In this document: positions 1-8,196 of the stretch, piece after piece
Position numbering within the stretch: the stretch's first letter is position 1
How the letters are laid out: each line of letters begins with the position of its first letter
Assembly: GCA_964392305.1 (NCBI GenBank)
Contig: CAYMPV010000002.1
Span: 186,001-250,000, forward strand
Length of the DNA: 64,000 nucleotides
From: JACKIC01 sp964392305
GTDB lineage: Bacteria; Planctomycetota; UBA1135; UBA2386
Direction of reading: 5' to 3'
Translations under genes and position numbers: made by a program
Notes under the pieces: generated by a model
Told to the model about the DNA's origin: nothing
What the model saw: the letters and a program-made list of their open reading frames with translations, nothing else
Database searches by the model: none

Positions 1-1277
1 CCACTGTCGACTTCGTCGCCGCGGGCCGCATCGCGGCGGCACGCGCGCGCGGCGGCACGGGGCGCGGCTGGCTGCTGGCGAGCCTCACGTACGACCTGGG
101 CACGCTGGCGTTCTTCAAGTACTGCAACTTCTTCCTCGCCTCGGGATCGCAGCTGCTGACGTGGCTGGGCCTGCCCGTGAGCGAGGTGACGCTGTCGGTC
201 GTGCTGCCGGTGGGCATCAGCTTCTTCACCTTCCAGGCGATGAGCTACACGATCGACGTCTACCGCGGCCACCTGCAGCCGGTGCGCAGCTACGCGGACT
301 TCCTGCTGTTCGTGACGTTCTTCCCGCAGCTGGTCGCGGGCCCGATCGTGCGCGCCGCGCAGTTCCTGCCGCAGCTCGTCGAACGGCGCCGCTTCGCCGA
401 CGTCGACGTGCAGCGCGCGATGGCGCAGTTCTTGTCCGGCTTCGTCAAGAAGACCATCGTCGCCGACCGCATCGCGGTGCCGGTCGACGCGGTGTTCGCC
501 GCGCCCGCGGACTACTCGACAGCCTCGATCTGGATCGCCGTGTTCGGCTACGCGGTGCAGATCTACTGCGACTTCTCGGGCTACTCGGACATGGCGATCG
601 GCTGCGCGCGCCTGCTCGGCTACGAGCTCTGCGAGAACTTCCGCGCTCCCTATCTCGCCGCCGACATCAGCGAGTTCTGGCGGCGTTGGCACATCAGCCT
701 GTCGACGTGGCTGCGCGACTACCTCTACATCTCGCTGGGTGGCAACCGCGGCGGCAAGGGCCTGGTGATGCGCAACCTGATGTTGACGATGCTGCTCGGC
801 GGCTTGTGGCACGGCGCCGGCTGGAACTTCGTCGTCTGGGGCGGCATCCACGGTCTGGCGCTGGTCGTGCACAAGGAATGGGTGCAACGCGTCGGTTCCG
901 GGCGGCTGCCGTTCGTGAGCCGGCTGCTGACCCTCTACACGGTACTGCTGGCGTGGATCTTCTTCCGCGCGGCGACGTTCGGCGACGCGTGGGTGATGGC
1001 CAAGGCGTGGCTGTTGCCATGGCTGGGGCGCGGCGCACCCGGCGCCAAGGAAGTGGCACTGGGTGCGCCGCTGCCCGGCCTGCCGCTGCTGGCCAACGCC
1101 GGTGTGCTGCTCGCGGCGCTGCTGCTCTGCCACGTGCTCGTCAACCGCGGGGCGCACCTGTGGCTGCGCGCGCGGCTGCCCGCGTGGTCGATCTCGCTGC
1201 TGTTCGGCGCAGTTGCGGCGGCGGCGCTGGCGCTGATGCCGGCCGGTGCGCGGCCGTTCATCTACTTCCAGTTCTGA
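1..1277 (+). CDS. MBOAT-family O-acyltransferase (AlgI/DltB type), 5' partial
   Basis: The reading frame is open from base 3 and ends at TGA 1275-1277, so the start lies left of the window. The visible part is a polytopic membrane protein with the MBOAT core: the YCDFSGYSDMAIG stretch, then FWRRWHISLSTWLRDYLYI and GGLWHGAGWNFVVWG, which carries the catalytic His of the family. The N-terminal residues include FFKYCNFF, as in AlgI homologues. These enzymes move acyl groups across the inner membrane onto exopolysaccharide or cell-wall polymers and usually work with an SGNH partner. No partner is adjacent; the SGNH protein at 36829 is distant and unproven. The substrate cannot be told from sequence. 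Confidence 0.88.
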   Translation, partial: TVDFVAAGRIAAARARGGTGRGWLLASLTYDLGTLAFFKYCNFFLASGSQLLTWLGLPVSEVTLSVVLPVGISFFTFQAMSYTIDVYRGHLQPVRSYADFLLFVTFFPQLVAGPIVRAAQFLPQLVERRRFADVDVQRAMAQFLSGFVKKTIVADRIAVPVDAVFAAPADYSTASIWIAVFGYAVQIYCDFSGYSDMAIGCARLLGYELCENFRAPYLAADISEFWRRWHISLSTWLRDYLYISLGGNRGGKGLVMRNLMLTMLLGGLWHGAGWNFVVWGGIHGLALVVHKEWVQRVGSGRLPFVSRLLTLYTVLLAWIFFRAATFGDAWVMAKAWLLPWLGRGAPGAKEVALGAPLPGLPLLANAGVLLAALLLCHVLVNRGAHLWLRARLPAWSISLLFGAVAAAALALMPAGARPFIYFQF

Positions 1278-1301
1278 GCGCCCCCTTCGATTTCGGCAGC
1301 A

Positions 1302-1472
1302 TCAGCTCGCGCCTTTGCCATCGCCGAACTTTCGCGCCATGTGCGACAGAGAGTCGGCGAGATTCTCGTGGGCGACCATCGCGCGCCAACCAACCATCAT
1401 CCAGAAGATCGTGCTCACGAGATCCACGACGCCGCCGTGATCGAGAGTGCGCCGCGGACGCCTGCCCCACAC
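1302..1472 (-). CDS. small hypothetical protein, 56 aa
   Basis: A short frame starting at GTG 1472-1470, three bases after the stop of the gene at 1476. It encodes DLVSTIFWMMVGWRAMVAHE and ends ARKFGDGKGAS. The mixed hydrophobic and charged composition looks like a real peptide, unlike the Arg/Ala-rich shadow frames around it, and the tight spacing suggests it is the last gene of the small-gene run. I do not recognise a family. It could also be the 3' remnant of a larger gene. Confidence 0.4.
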   Translation of the reverse strand: MWGRRPRRTLDHGGVVDLVSTIFWMMVGWRAMVAHENLADSLSHMARKFGDGKGAS

Positions 1473-1475
1473 CCG

Positions 1476-1835
1476 CTACACCGTTCTGTCGGTGACCAAG
1501 TCGTGGACGATCGCCTTCACCACACCCTCTGCTCGATAGCCGCGGGACCTCACGTATGCCTCGAGGTCCTGGCCGTCGGCGGACGCGGACTGCGCGCCGA
1601 TGCGCAGCTCTTCCCAATGCGCCTGTGCGTGCGCCCACTCGGCACAGAACGTCAGCTCGCCCACCCTGGCCCGAAGGTCGTTCCAGGCGATCCCCAAACA
1701 GATGCACGTACTGGCAACCAACACCGCCCGCATGGTGACCGAGGCCTCCCATAGATACAGCAGCAGGGCGCCGCTCCAGAGGGCACATACAAGCGGCCCC
1801 ACCGGCCAACGTGTACCCGGCGGATCGCCGATCAT
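1476..1835 (-). CDS. hypothetical membrane protein, 119 aa
   Basis: The chosen start is ATG 1835-1833, because upstream residues in the same frame are Arg/Ala-rich and overlap the preceding gene. Two membrane helices are visible near residues 12-27 and 31-47, followed by a soluble C-terminal half (AEWAHAQAHWEELRIGA, then YVRSRGYRAEGVVKAIVHDL). No known family recognised. It lies 41 bases after the membrane gene at 1877 and probably shares its transcript. Confidence 0.55.
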   Translation of the reverse strand: MIGDPPGTRWPVGPLVCALWSGALLLYLWEASVTMRAVLVASTCICLGIAWNDLRARVGELTFCAEWAHAQAHWEELRIGAQSASADGQDLEAYVRSRGYRAEGVVKAIVHDLVTDRTV

Positions 1836-1876
1836 GATGCCTTGCGCACTTCCGCTGCGCCCGCTGTGAGCCGAAG

Positions 1877-2119
1877 TTACTGCCCGGCCTCGTTGACTCC
1901 GATGTAGGTGCCGGCGCTGGCGCCGAGCAGCACCCACCACGTCATGCGCCGGAGCAATGCGAACGGCGGCTCGCCCGAAGCCATGTCGATCACGTCGAAC
2001 CACATGTCGGCGACACCCAACCCGAGAAGGCCGAGGAACGCACCCGTGACCCCCGACAGACCGACCATCGAGACAACTCTCAGCAGCATGCACACCAGTC
2101 TGAACGGATTGTGGGCCAT
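1877..2119 (-). CDS. small hypothetical membrane protein, 80 aa
   Basis: The protein begins MAHNPFRLVCMLLRVVSMVG and has two hydrophobic spans, a Gly/Leu-rich one at about residues 15-37 and a second at about 60-75 that ends GTYIGVNEAGQ. A weak SWIM of small and hydrophobic residues suggests a simple two-helix membrane protein. No family recognised. It belongs to the minus-strand run of small genes from 4773 to 1302. Confidence 0.55.
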   Translation of the reverse strand: MAHNPFRLVCMLLRVVSMVGLSGVTGAFLGLLGLGVADMWFDVIDMASGEPPFALLRRMTWWVLLGASAGTYIGVNEAGQ

Positions 2120-2157
2120 GTAGGTTGGCAGCGGGGTCCGCCATGCGCCGCCAGCCC

Positions 2158-2514
2158 TCAGAAGAACGCCTCACCCCAGACCGCGTAGCCAGCGACGTAG
2201 TACGGCACCAGGACGAGGACCACGCCCGCCAACGCGAAGGCGCCCGCCAGCACCAGCCCCCGCCGCCAACCGCGAGACCAGACCAGGTAGATGGGCACTG
2301 CGACGGGCCAGGCGATCATGATCCCGAGTGGAGCCAGCCCCGGCATCGGTCGCCTCATGCGTCGCGCATCGGCGACGCAGATGACCGCCATCCCACCCGC
2401 CACGGTCCACTTCAGGAGCAGGTCGATGGCCGCTGGCTCACAGATCGCTGCCCGAACGCCGAGCAGCGCCAGGAGCAGCGAAAGGCAGAGCATGCCCACG
2501 CGCCGACCGTTCAC
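2158..2514 (-). CDS. hypothetical membrane protein, 118 aa
   Basis: GTG at 2514-2512 is preferred because it overlaps the stop of the upstream gene as GTGA, implying translational coupling. The frame remains open upstream to 2559, but that part is Arg/Pro-rich and lies inside the neighbour. Four hydrophobic segments are visible: MLCLSLLLALLGVRAAIC, KWTVAGGMAVICVA, LGIMIAWPVAVPIYLVW and LVLAGAFALAGVVLVLVPYY. No family recognised. Confidence 0.6.
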   Translation of the reverse strand: MNGRRVGMLCLSLLLALLGVRAAICEPAAIDLLLKWTVAGGMAVICVADARRMRRPMPGLAPLGIMIAWPVAVPIYLVWSRGWRRGLVLAGAFALAGVVLVLVPYYVAGYAVWGEAFF

Positions 2515-2747
2515 TCGACCAACCTGTGGTCGACGAAGACGTGGCATCGGAGGAGCCACCCGCGACTGAACGATGCCTTGACCTGCTCGCCGGCTCCGTC
2601 GCCAGCTCTGATGATGCCGTTGAGCTGCCTGAAGATGCCAACCCCCGCATCCTGCAACTCTCCGTCGACGAGAAGTCGCGCCTCGCCCTTCCAGTAGTGC
2701 TCCACACGAATGGTGTGCCCCTTGTAGCTGACACTCCAGAACTTCAT
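2511..2747 (-). CDS. small hypothetical soluble protein, 78 aa
   Basis: The protein starts MKFWSVSYKGHTIRVEHYWK and contains GEARLLVDGELQD, an alternating pattern of the kind seen in small beta-sheet proteins. The C-terminus reads CHVFVDHRLVE. There is no signal peptide or membrane helix. Its stop overlaps the GTG start of the next gene, so the two are co-translated. No family recognised; small standalone beta proteins of this kind are common in immunity-type gene arrays, but that is only an analogy. Confidence 0.6.
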   Translation of the reverse strand: MKFWSVSYKGHTIRVEHYWKGEARLLVDGELQDAGVGIFRQLNGIIRAGDGAGEQVKASFSRGWLLRCHVFVDHRLVE

Positions 2748-2867
2748 GGGTCAGTCCTCATCCGTGCAAAGCCCTTCGAGCTCGGTCCCGCGCCGAGCTG
2801 TGTGATCTCGCAGGCCGTCGCCTTGCGGGGCCGCAAGCGCCGCGCGCCAACCGACTGCTGCCGCGCG

Positions 2868-3272
2868 TCAGTCGTCATCATGCATCGCGATCGACGACGC
2901 GTCGACTGCTGCATGCCAGCGGGCCTGATCCTGAACCAGTGGGCGGTAGTCCGCCTTGCGAAGATTGCCGGCGTTGAACTGCTTGACCAGGAACAGCCGA
3001 AGCCTCCAGCCGCAGGGCTTGGGCTTGTCGAAGTCGAAGACGATGCCACCCTTGTTGCCGGGCTGAAACACGTCGACGCCCACGCCATGCGTTCGGTACC
3101 ACCAGGCGGTCCCTGGCAGCTGCCTCAGTCCGCGGTGCGGGCCCAGCAACACGTCCTCTGCTCTGGCCAGGCCAAGCCCGTCGACCAGCAGCTGCTCCGC
3201 CCAGACGCGGGTGGATCGCCAACGCGCGGCGAGCGCGACAACCAGTTTGGCATCTGCCCCAGGGTCATGCAT
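2868..3272 (-). CDS. hypothetical protein, 134 aa, possibly DUF6896-like
   Basis: The most conserved-looking part is YRTHGVGVDVF followed by GGIVFDFDKPKPCGW and then LFLVKQFNAGNL. An HG-G motif followed by a V-D-F-D strand recalls small proteins annotated DUF6896, several of which occur beside toxin systems. The match is from memory and weak. ATG 3272-3270 is the start. The soluble protein ends in the acidic tail AMHDDD. It lies 62 bases downstream of the HicB-like gene. Confidence 0.5.
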   Translation of the reverse strand: MHDPGADAKLVVALAARWRSTRVWAEQLLVDGLGLARAEDVLLGPHRGLRQLPGTAWWYRTHGVGVDVFQPGNKGGIVFDFDKPKPCGWRLRLFLVKQFNAGNLRKADYRPLVQDQARWHAAVDASSIAMHDDD

Positions 3273-3334
3273 TGGCCAAGGTCGGTTGGTAGACCGAGCA
3301 CACGTAGGTCAAGAACCGGTTCGGCGCCACGACC

Positions 3335-3550
3335 TCATGCCAGACGAAGGCGACGGCCCTTCGGCACCGGAACCGGTCGCCCCGCGTGTTTGGCTGTCTC
3401 GATCCACAAAGCGACCGCCTCTTCGCAACTCGACAGGGCAGCTTGGGCAGTGTCGCCGTGAGCCGTGCATCCTGGCAACTCCGGTGCCTCGGCGACGAAT
3501 GCGTCGTCGTCGTCGCTCCAGTAGATGATGATCTCGTACTTGTGGGTCAT
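3335..3550 (-). CDS. HicB-family antitoxin-like protein, 71 aa
   Basis: The sequence MTHKYEIIIYWSDDDDAFVA followed by ELPGCTAHGDTAQAAL and EEAVALWIETAKHAGRPVP is the HicB N-terminal partial-RNase-H-like fold, with the usual D-x-FVAEAPELPGC signature. The frame extends further upstream, but ATG 3550-3548 gives the standard HicB N-terminus. HicB normally neutralises the HicA mRNA interferase encoded next to it. I found no HicA-like frame (a 60-residue protein with a GSH motif) on either side, and there is no C-terminal DNA-binding extension. It may be an orphan. Confidence 0.75.
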   Translation of the reverse strand: MTHKYEIIIYWSDDDDAFVAEAPELPGCTAHGDTAQAALSSCEEAVALWIETAKHAGRPVPVPKGRRLRLA

Positions 3551-3743
3551 GCGTTCCCTCCAGGGCCGTTCGGTGAAGGCTGATGGTACACATGGCCTAC
3601 GCCTGTGGCCCCGCCGCAACCCGCGGGCGAGGGCTCCCGCTCTCGCGTGTTGGTTGGACCGTCGCGCTCGACGGCTGCAGCTGCGCGCCGCTCGGGCTCG
3701 CCAGCTGCATCGGCGGTTGGTCACCGATGTAACCACCTTGGAG

Positions 3744-4598
3744 CTACTCATGATCCCTGGGCGAGTTGCGTAGGCGCAGGCGAGCGGCCTCAGCGCAATG
3801 GGATTCGGCAATCGAGGCAAGGTGGACGATGCGGTCTCGCACGCCTGGCAGATCGAGGTCGCAGAGTTCGATGCACTTCTTGCGGTACATCCAGCTTCCA
3901 TCCCACAGGCCATCGACAATCAAGAATGCGGCCGAGGTCGGATCCTGATCGATCAGGTCTTTGAGCACTCTCCACCGTCGCTGAGAGAGCTCCGCTTCAG
4001 CGTAGTTGGTCGCCGACCACGAGGTCCGCGCGCGGTACTCCGCCTGACGCTGCAGCAGGTCTCGCAACAGGCCCGCAACTCGCTCATCTCGCCGGGCGAG
4101 CTCGTCCCAAGGAGCGCCTCCCGCACCCATGTATCCCAAGAGCGTGTCGTCATCGAGACGTGGAACCAACTGAGCCCACGTGTCCACATCGAGCACCACA
4201 TCACTGCCGAGGATCGCCGAGAGGGCAACGTCCCAGTGCTGACCACGAACGACGTAGCCGCGCAAGAACGCAATCGACTCCGGGTGTCGTCGGGCGGCGG
4301 CCTCGACGAGCATGTGAACCGCGTAGTCGACGGTGTCCTCACTGGCTTCCAGACCAAGCTCGTCGATCCAGCGAAACCACTCGGACAAGTCCTCAGACAG
4401 GGCGAAGATCAGCTCGACGTAGGCTTCGCAATGCTGGTTCAGCCCGCGGCTCGACCCGTCCTGCGTGCACAGGCACTCGAGCAGCACTCGACCCGCTTCC
4501 GCTGCCGGCATGGCGAGCAACTCGCGCACCGCATCGCCGCGTCCACGCTGAAGTCGGCCAAGGAGACTATCCGGTGGGTCCAGTCTCGAGTCGCTCAC
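3744..4598 (-). CDS. hypothetical alpha-helical repeat-like protein, 284 aa
   Basis: GTG 4598-4596 is chosen as start because it begins MSDSRLDPPDSLLGRLQRG; the frame upstream is Cys/Gly-rich and overlaps the small gene at 4609. The protein is soluble and mostly helical, rich in Leu, Asp and Arg, with paired helices such as HMLVEAAARRHPESIAFLRG and WRVLKDLIDQDPTSAAFLIV. This suggests a HEAT-like solenoid. No catalytic motif is visible and no family is recognised. It is ten bases downstream of the 54-residue gene. Confidence 0.6.
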   Translation of the reverse strand: MSDSRLDPPDSLLGRLQRGRGDAVRELLAMPAAEAGRVLLECLCTQDGSSRGLNQHCEAYVELIFALSEDLSEWFRWIDELGLEASEDTVDYAVHMLVEAAARRHPESIAFLRGYVVRGQHWDVALSAILGSDVVLDVDTWAQLVPRLDDDTLLGYMGAGGAPWDELARRDERVAGLLRDLLQRQAEYRARTSWSATNYAEAELSQRRWRVLKDLIDQDPTSAAFLIVDGLWDGSWMYRKKCIELCDLDLPGVRDRIVHLASIAESHCAEAARLRLRNSPRDHE

Positions 4599-4608
4599 GC
4601 AGGATCCC

Positions 4609-4773
4609 TCAGACTCGCCGGCACAACAGGATCGGATCGTCGCCGGCGGAGCCGAGCCGCCTCCACAGAACGAGCCCAAACGGGTAGCCGCCCGCGCGCC
4701 ACAGCGGCAGGCTCACCATCCACTCCGAGAAGCCCGTGCCTTGGCTGCTGGACATCCACCACGCGAACAACAT
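4609..4773 (-). CDS. small hydrophobic hypothetical protein, 54 aa
   Basis: A stop lies 36 bases upstream in frame, so ATG 4773-4771 is the natural start. The peptide begins MLFAWWMSSSQGTGFSEW, continues LPLWRAGGYPFGLVLWRRLG and ends DPILLCRRV. The aromatic and hydrophobic content is unlike random frames in this GC-rich DNA. It may be a small membrane-associated protein or the C-terminal remnant of a larger one. No family recognised. Confidence 0.4.
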   Translation of the reverse strand: MLFAWWMSSSQGTGFSEWMVSLPLWRAGGYPFGLVLWRRLGSAGDDPILLCRRV

Positions 4774-5211
4774 CGAGCATGGGATGGCCCCAGTCCAGGA
4801 CTCCCACTAGCGCCGCGCGCTCATGGTAACTGCCGATTCCATGCCTGCCCGTTGGGCACTGGGTCGGGACCGGGTTGCGAGCGCCGCCACAGCGCTCGCC
4901 GGTTCTTGCCCTGTCAGCCACCATCTACCCAACGCCGCTCACCGCACCCGACAACCGACCCAACCGCAGCCGCCGCGAGCGGTGACCGCATTGCTCCGCG
5001 ATGCCATGCCCCATCCGTGCACGCGCAGGCATCACCAAAGCCCCGGTGCAGGCGACTACCAACCCTGGCCACCGCCGATCCAGCACCGAGCCCGCCCATC
5101 CCACCGCCCGCGAACCACCGCCGCACCCTCAACAGTCCCTCGCGCCACCGAACCCGATCCGCCATACTGCTGCGCCCCTCGAACTGCTTCACCCCACCCC
5201 ACCACGCCAAC
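4774..5211 (+). other. 438-base gap, no supported gene
   Basis: This C-rich stretch precedes the protein kinase. Frames through it on both strands are Pro/Arg/Thr-rich and show no recognisable motif. A TACTGC hexamer 46-41 bases before the kinase GTG start is a possible -10 element, which would give a short leader. I see no riboswitch or repeat. Confidence 0.4.
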
Positions 5212-7788
5212 GTGCGACTCACCGTCGAGACCGGCCCCCTTGCCGGCACCGTCGTCTCCCTCGACCGCGACCACCCCGCCACCCTCGGCAGCGGCCCCGA
5301 CTGCGCGATCCGTGTCAGGGAGGCTGGCGTGTTGCCCGAGCACGCGGTCGTCAAGGCGCTGCGCGGGGAGGGGTTCGGCCTCAAGGCGCTGGCCGCGGGC
5401 GTGCGCGTCAACGGCCAGGCCATCGAAGCGACGCCGCTCAACGACGGCGACATCATCGAACTGGGAACGACGCGCATCGCCTTCGGTGAGGTGCAGAAGC
5501 AGGGTTTGCCGACGATCCCCGGCTATCGCATCGGCGAGGTGCTCGGCCGCGGCGGCATGGGCATCGTCTACCGGGCCGAGCAGACCAGCCTGCACCGCGA
5601 AGTCGCGCTCAAGGTGCTGAGCCGGGAACTGACCAAGGACCCGCAGTTCGTCGCCAAGTTCGTCGCCGAGGCGCGCGCGGCGGCCAAGCTGCAGCACCCC
5701 AACGTGGTGGCCGTGTTCGACGTCGAGCACGACGCCGACATCTACTTCTACTCGATGGAGCTGATGACCGGCTCGCTCGAGGACGAACTGCGGCAGCGCG
5801 GTGCGTTGCCCGTCGACCGGGCACTGCGTGTGATCGCCGACGCCGCCGCGGGCCTGGCCTACGCCGAGTCGCTCGGCATCGTGCACCGCGACATCAAGCC
5901 CGACAACCTGATGCTCGACCAGCACGGGGTCGTCAAGATCGCCGACCTGGGGCTGGCGCGTTCGGACGACGAGGTCGAGGAGAAGGCGATCGGCACGCCA
6001 CACTTCATGGCACCCGAGCAGGTGCTCAAGAAGGAGATCGACCACCGCACCGACCTCTACGCGCTCGGGTGTACGTTCTATCGCCTGATCACGGGGCGCA
6101 CGCCGTTCCGCGGCCAGAGCGTCAAGGACATCCTGCGCGCGCAGGTCAAGGACGAGGCCGAGCCCGCCCACAAGGTCAACGGCGAAGTGCCGGCCGAAGT
6201 CGGGGCGATCGTGCAGCGGCTGATGGCCAAGGACCCCAAGGACCGCTACCAGACCGCCAACGATCTGCTCGAGGACGTGCAGCAGCTGCTGCAGCCGCCG
6301 CACAAGAAGGGTCTGTGGATCGGCCTCGCCGCGGCGGCGGTGTTGGTCGCCGGCGGCGCGATCTACTGGGCCGTCAACAAGCCCAAGGAACAGACGATCG
6401 TCGAGAAGTACCGCGACAACCCCGAGATGCTCGAGCTGGCCACCGAGAACGAACAGCTCAAGGTCGCGGCGCGTGAGGACCAGGCGACGATCGCACTGCT
6501 GACCGTGCGCCTGGGTGGCCAGACCGACCTGCAGCTGGCCGCGGCCCTCGACCAGATGGCCGCACAGCACCCCGGCACCAAGGCCGCGATCGAAGCGCAG
6601 CAACGCGCCGGTGGCGTGCGTGAGGACGTGCGCGCCAGGGAAGCCGCGGCCGAACGGCGCCGTGAGCAGGCCGAAGCCCACCTCGCCACGTTGCGCACCA
6701 AGGTCGACCAGGATGTCGCCGCCGGCAACTTCGCGGCTGCGCTGCTGCACGTGTCCGCGCCGCCCCCCGCCGCGATCGCTGCCGATCCCACGCTGACGGC
6801 CGGCGTCGGCAAGCTGCGCGACGAGGTGCTCGCGGCCGCCCGCAACCGACTCGCGACGCTGCAAGGCGCGATCGAGACCGCGTTCGCGGGCACCGACCTT
6901 GCAGCCGTCGAGGCCGCCAACAAGTCGATCGTCGACACCTTGGCCGAACGCAAACGCTGGCCTGCCGAGCTCGCCGCCGAACTGGACGCGCTGCAGGGAC
7001 TGCGCGACCGCGGCGCCACGATCGCCGCCGGCCTGGCATCCGCACAGCAACAGACCCGGTGGCTCGCTTATGCCACGTTGCTGCAGGCGCCGGACGGCGT
7101 CGCCGCGCCGCTCGCGCGCCTCGACTTCGCCGCTGCAGCCGCGGCCGCCGAACGCTTCTGCGCCGGCGGCCTCGACGACGCCGCCTCCGTGCGCGCCCGC
7201 GGCCTGCAGGCGACGCTGCTGCAGGCCGAGCGCTTCGCCGCCGCGTTCCGCACCGCCGTGGCGGCGACCCCGCTGCCCTACCCGGGCGGCAACGAGGACA
7301 CCGAACAGGTCACGCAATGGGATCTGGCCACCGGCCAGCTCACCGTCGTCGACACCAGCAAACGCACCGGCAAGGAACGCACCGTGCCGATCGCCGAGGT
7401 CTCCCCCGAAGCCTGGCAGGTGCTGGCCGATCAGGTCGCGCCACCGGCGCCCGGCAGCCGCGCGTGCTTCCTGACCTTCGTCGCCTTGTTGGCCCACGAA
7501 CGCGCCGCCAGGAAGTTCCTGACCGACTTGGATCCGCGCGACGACAACAGCGGCACCATGGGCGAAGGGTATCCATTGGGCACCGTGTTCCTCGAAGTGC
7601 TGCGCCGGCGCCTGCCGACCGGCGACGAGCCGTGGCTGACGACGCTGCGCGACGAACTCGACGCGGCGGCGCGCCTGGTGTCCGGCTTGCGCGCGCTGTC
7701 CGAGAAGCGCCACCTCGCGGCCGCCACCCACCTCGAGAAGGCGCTCGCCGAGCATCCGCACAGCTTCCTCGTCATGCTGCTGCCCTGA
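5212..7788 (+). CDS. FHA-domain serine/threonine protein kinase, membrane-anchored, 858 aa
   Basis: GTG 5212 is chosen because the FHA domain (about residues 1-95, with TLGSGPDCAIRV) starts there; the open frame upstream is Pro/Thr-rich. The kinase domain spans about residues 104-360: glycine loop GRGGMG, Lys134 in EVALKVL, HRD at 225-227 followed by IKPDN, DLG in place of DFG at 245-247, and APEQ. One transmembrane helix lies at about 367-388. The Ala-rich, partly coiled-coil C-terminal half would be extracytoplasmic. The layout suggests a receptor-type Hanks kinase whose FHA domain binds phosphothreonine. DLG is common among bacterial Hanks kinases, so activity is expected. Ligand unknown. 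Confidence 0.9.
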   Translation: MRLTVETGPLAGTVVSLDRDHPATLGSGPDCAIRVREAGVLPEHAVVKALRGEGFGLKALAAGVRVNGQAIEATPLNDGDIIELGTTRIAFGEVQKQGLPTIPGYRIGEVLGRGGMGIVYRAEQTSLHREVALKVLSRELTKDPQFVAKFVAEARAAAKLQHPNVVAVFDVEHDADIYFYSMELMTGSLEDELRQRGALPVDRALRVIADAAAGLAYAESLGIVHRDIKPDNLMLDQHGVVKIADLGLARSDDEVEEKAIGTPHFMAPEQVLKKEIDHRTDLYALGCTFYRLITGRTPFRGQSVKDILRAQVKDEAEPAHKVNGEVPAEVGAIVQRLMAKDPKDRYQTANDLLEDVQQLLQPPHKKGLWIGLAAAAVLVAGGAIYWAVNKPKEQTIVEKYRDNPEMLELATENEQLKVAAREDQATIALLTVRLGGQTDLQLAAALDQMAAQHPGTKAAIEAQQRAGGVREDVRAREAAAERRREQAEAHLATLRTKVDQDVAAGNFAAALLHVSAPPPAAIAADPTLTAGVGKLRDEVLAAARNRLATLQGAIETAFAGTDLAAVEAANKSIVDTLAERKRWPAELAAELDALQGLRDRGATIAAGLASAQQQTRWLAYATLLQAPDGVAAPLARLDFAAAAAAAERFCAGGLDDAASVRARGLQATLLQAERFAAAFRTAVAATPLPYPGGNEDTEQVTQWDLATGQLTVVDTSKRTGKERTVPIAEVSPEAWQVLADQVAPPAPGSRACFLTFVALLAHERAARKFLTDLDPRDDNSGTMGEGYPLGTVFLEVLRRRLPTGDEPWLTTLRDELDAAARLVSGLRALSEKRHLAAATHLEKALAEHPHSFLVMLLP

Positions 7789-7820
7789 GAGGCCGACGTG
7801 AACATGGAATCGCGACGCCG

Positions 7821-8117
7821 ATGAGCCTGCAGGTGCGCGACCAGGACGGCGCGGCCTGGTTCGCGATCAAGGCGGTGCCCGGGGCCAGTCGCGACCGCAT
7901 CGCCGGCCTCTACGGCGACGCCCTCAAGGTGCAGGTCAGTGCGCCGCCCGAGGGTGGCAAGGCCAACGTGCGCCTGTGCGCCCTGCTGGCCGCGGCGCTG
8001 GGCGTGCCCCAACGCGACGTCAGGGTCGTGCACGGCGCGAGCAGCGCGCGCAAGGTGATCGCGGTCAGCGGCCTGGACGCCGCGACCGTGTTGCAGCGAC
8101 TGCTCGCTTCGAGCTGA
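7821..8117 (+). CDS. YggU/UPF0235 (DUF167) family protein, 98 aa
   Basis: A small protein with the DUF167 signature: KAVPGASRDRIAG, then LKVQVSAPPEGGKANVRLC and VRVVHGASSARKVIAVSG. Length matches the family (about 90-100 residues). The biochemical role of the family is unknown. It starts 32 bases after the kinase stop, so it may be on the same transcript. Confidence 0.85.
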   Translation: MSLQVRDQDGAAWFAIKAVPGASRDRIAGLYGDALKVQVSAPPEGGKANVRLCALLAAALGVPQRDVRVVHGASSARKVIAVSGLDAATVLQRLLASS

Positions 8118-8183
8118 ACGACGTTCGAGCGGAACGACGACGGTCGACGACCCTCGACTGTTCTCTTGCCATCGACGCGCCGC

Positions 8184-8189
8184 TACGTT
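8184..8189 (+). promoter_or_regulatory. predicted -10 element of the PNP-family gene
   Basis: TACGTT lies seven bases before the ATG at 8197 and there is no Shine-Dalgarno sequence, so transcription would start at or next to the start codon. Confidence 0.5.
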
Positions 8190-8196
8190 CTGCGCC

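Noticed and set aside
5056..7761. 901-codon minus-strand frame
   Set aside because: It is antisense to the FHA-kinase, has Gly/Arg/Val-rich composition and no motif.
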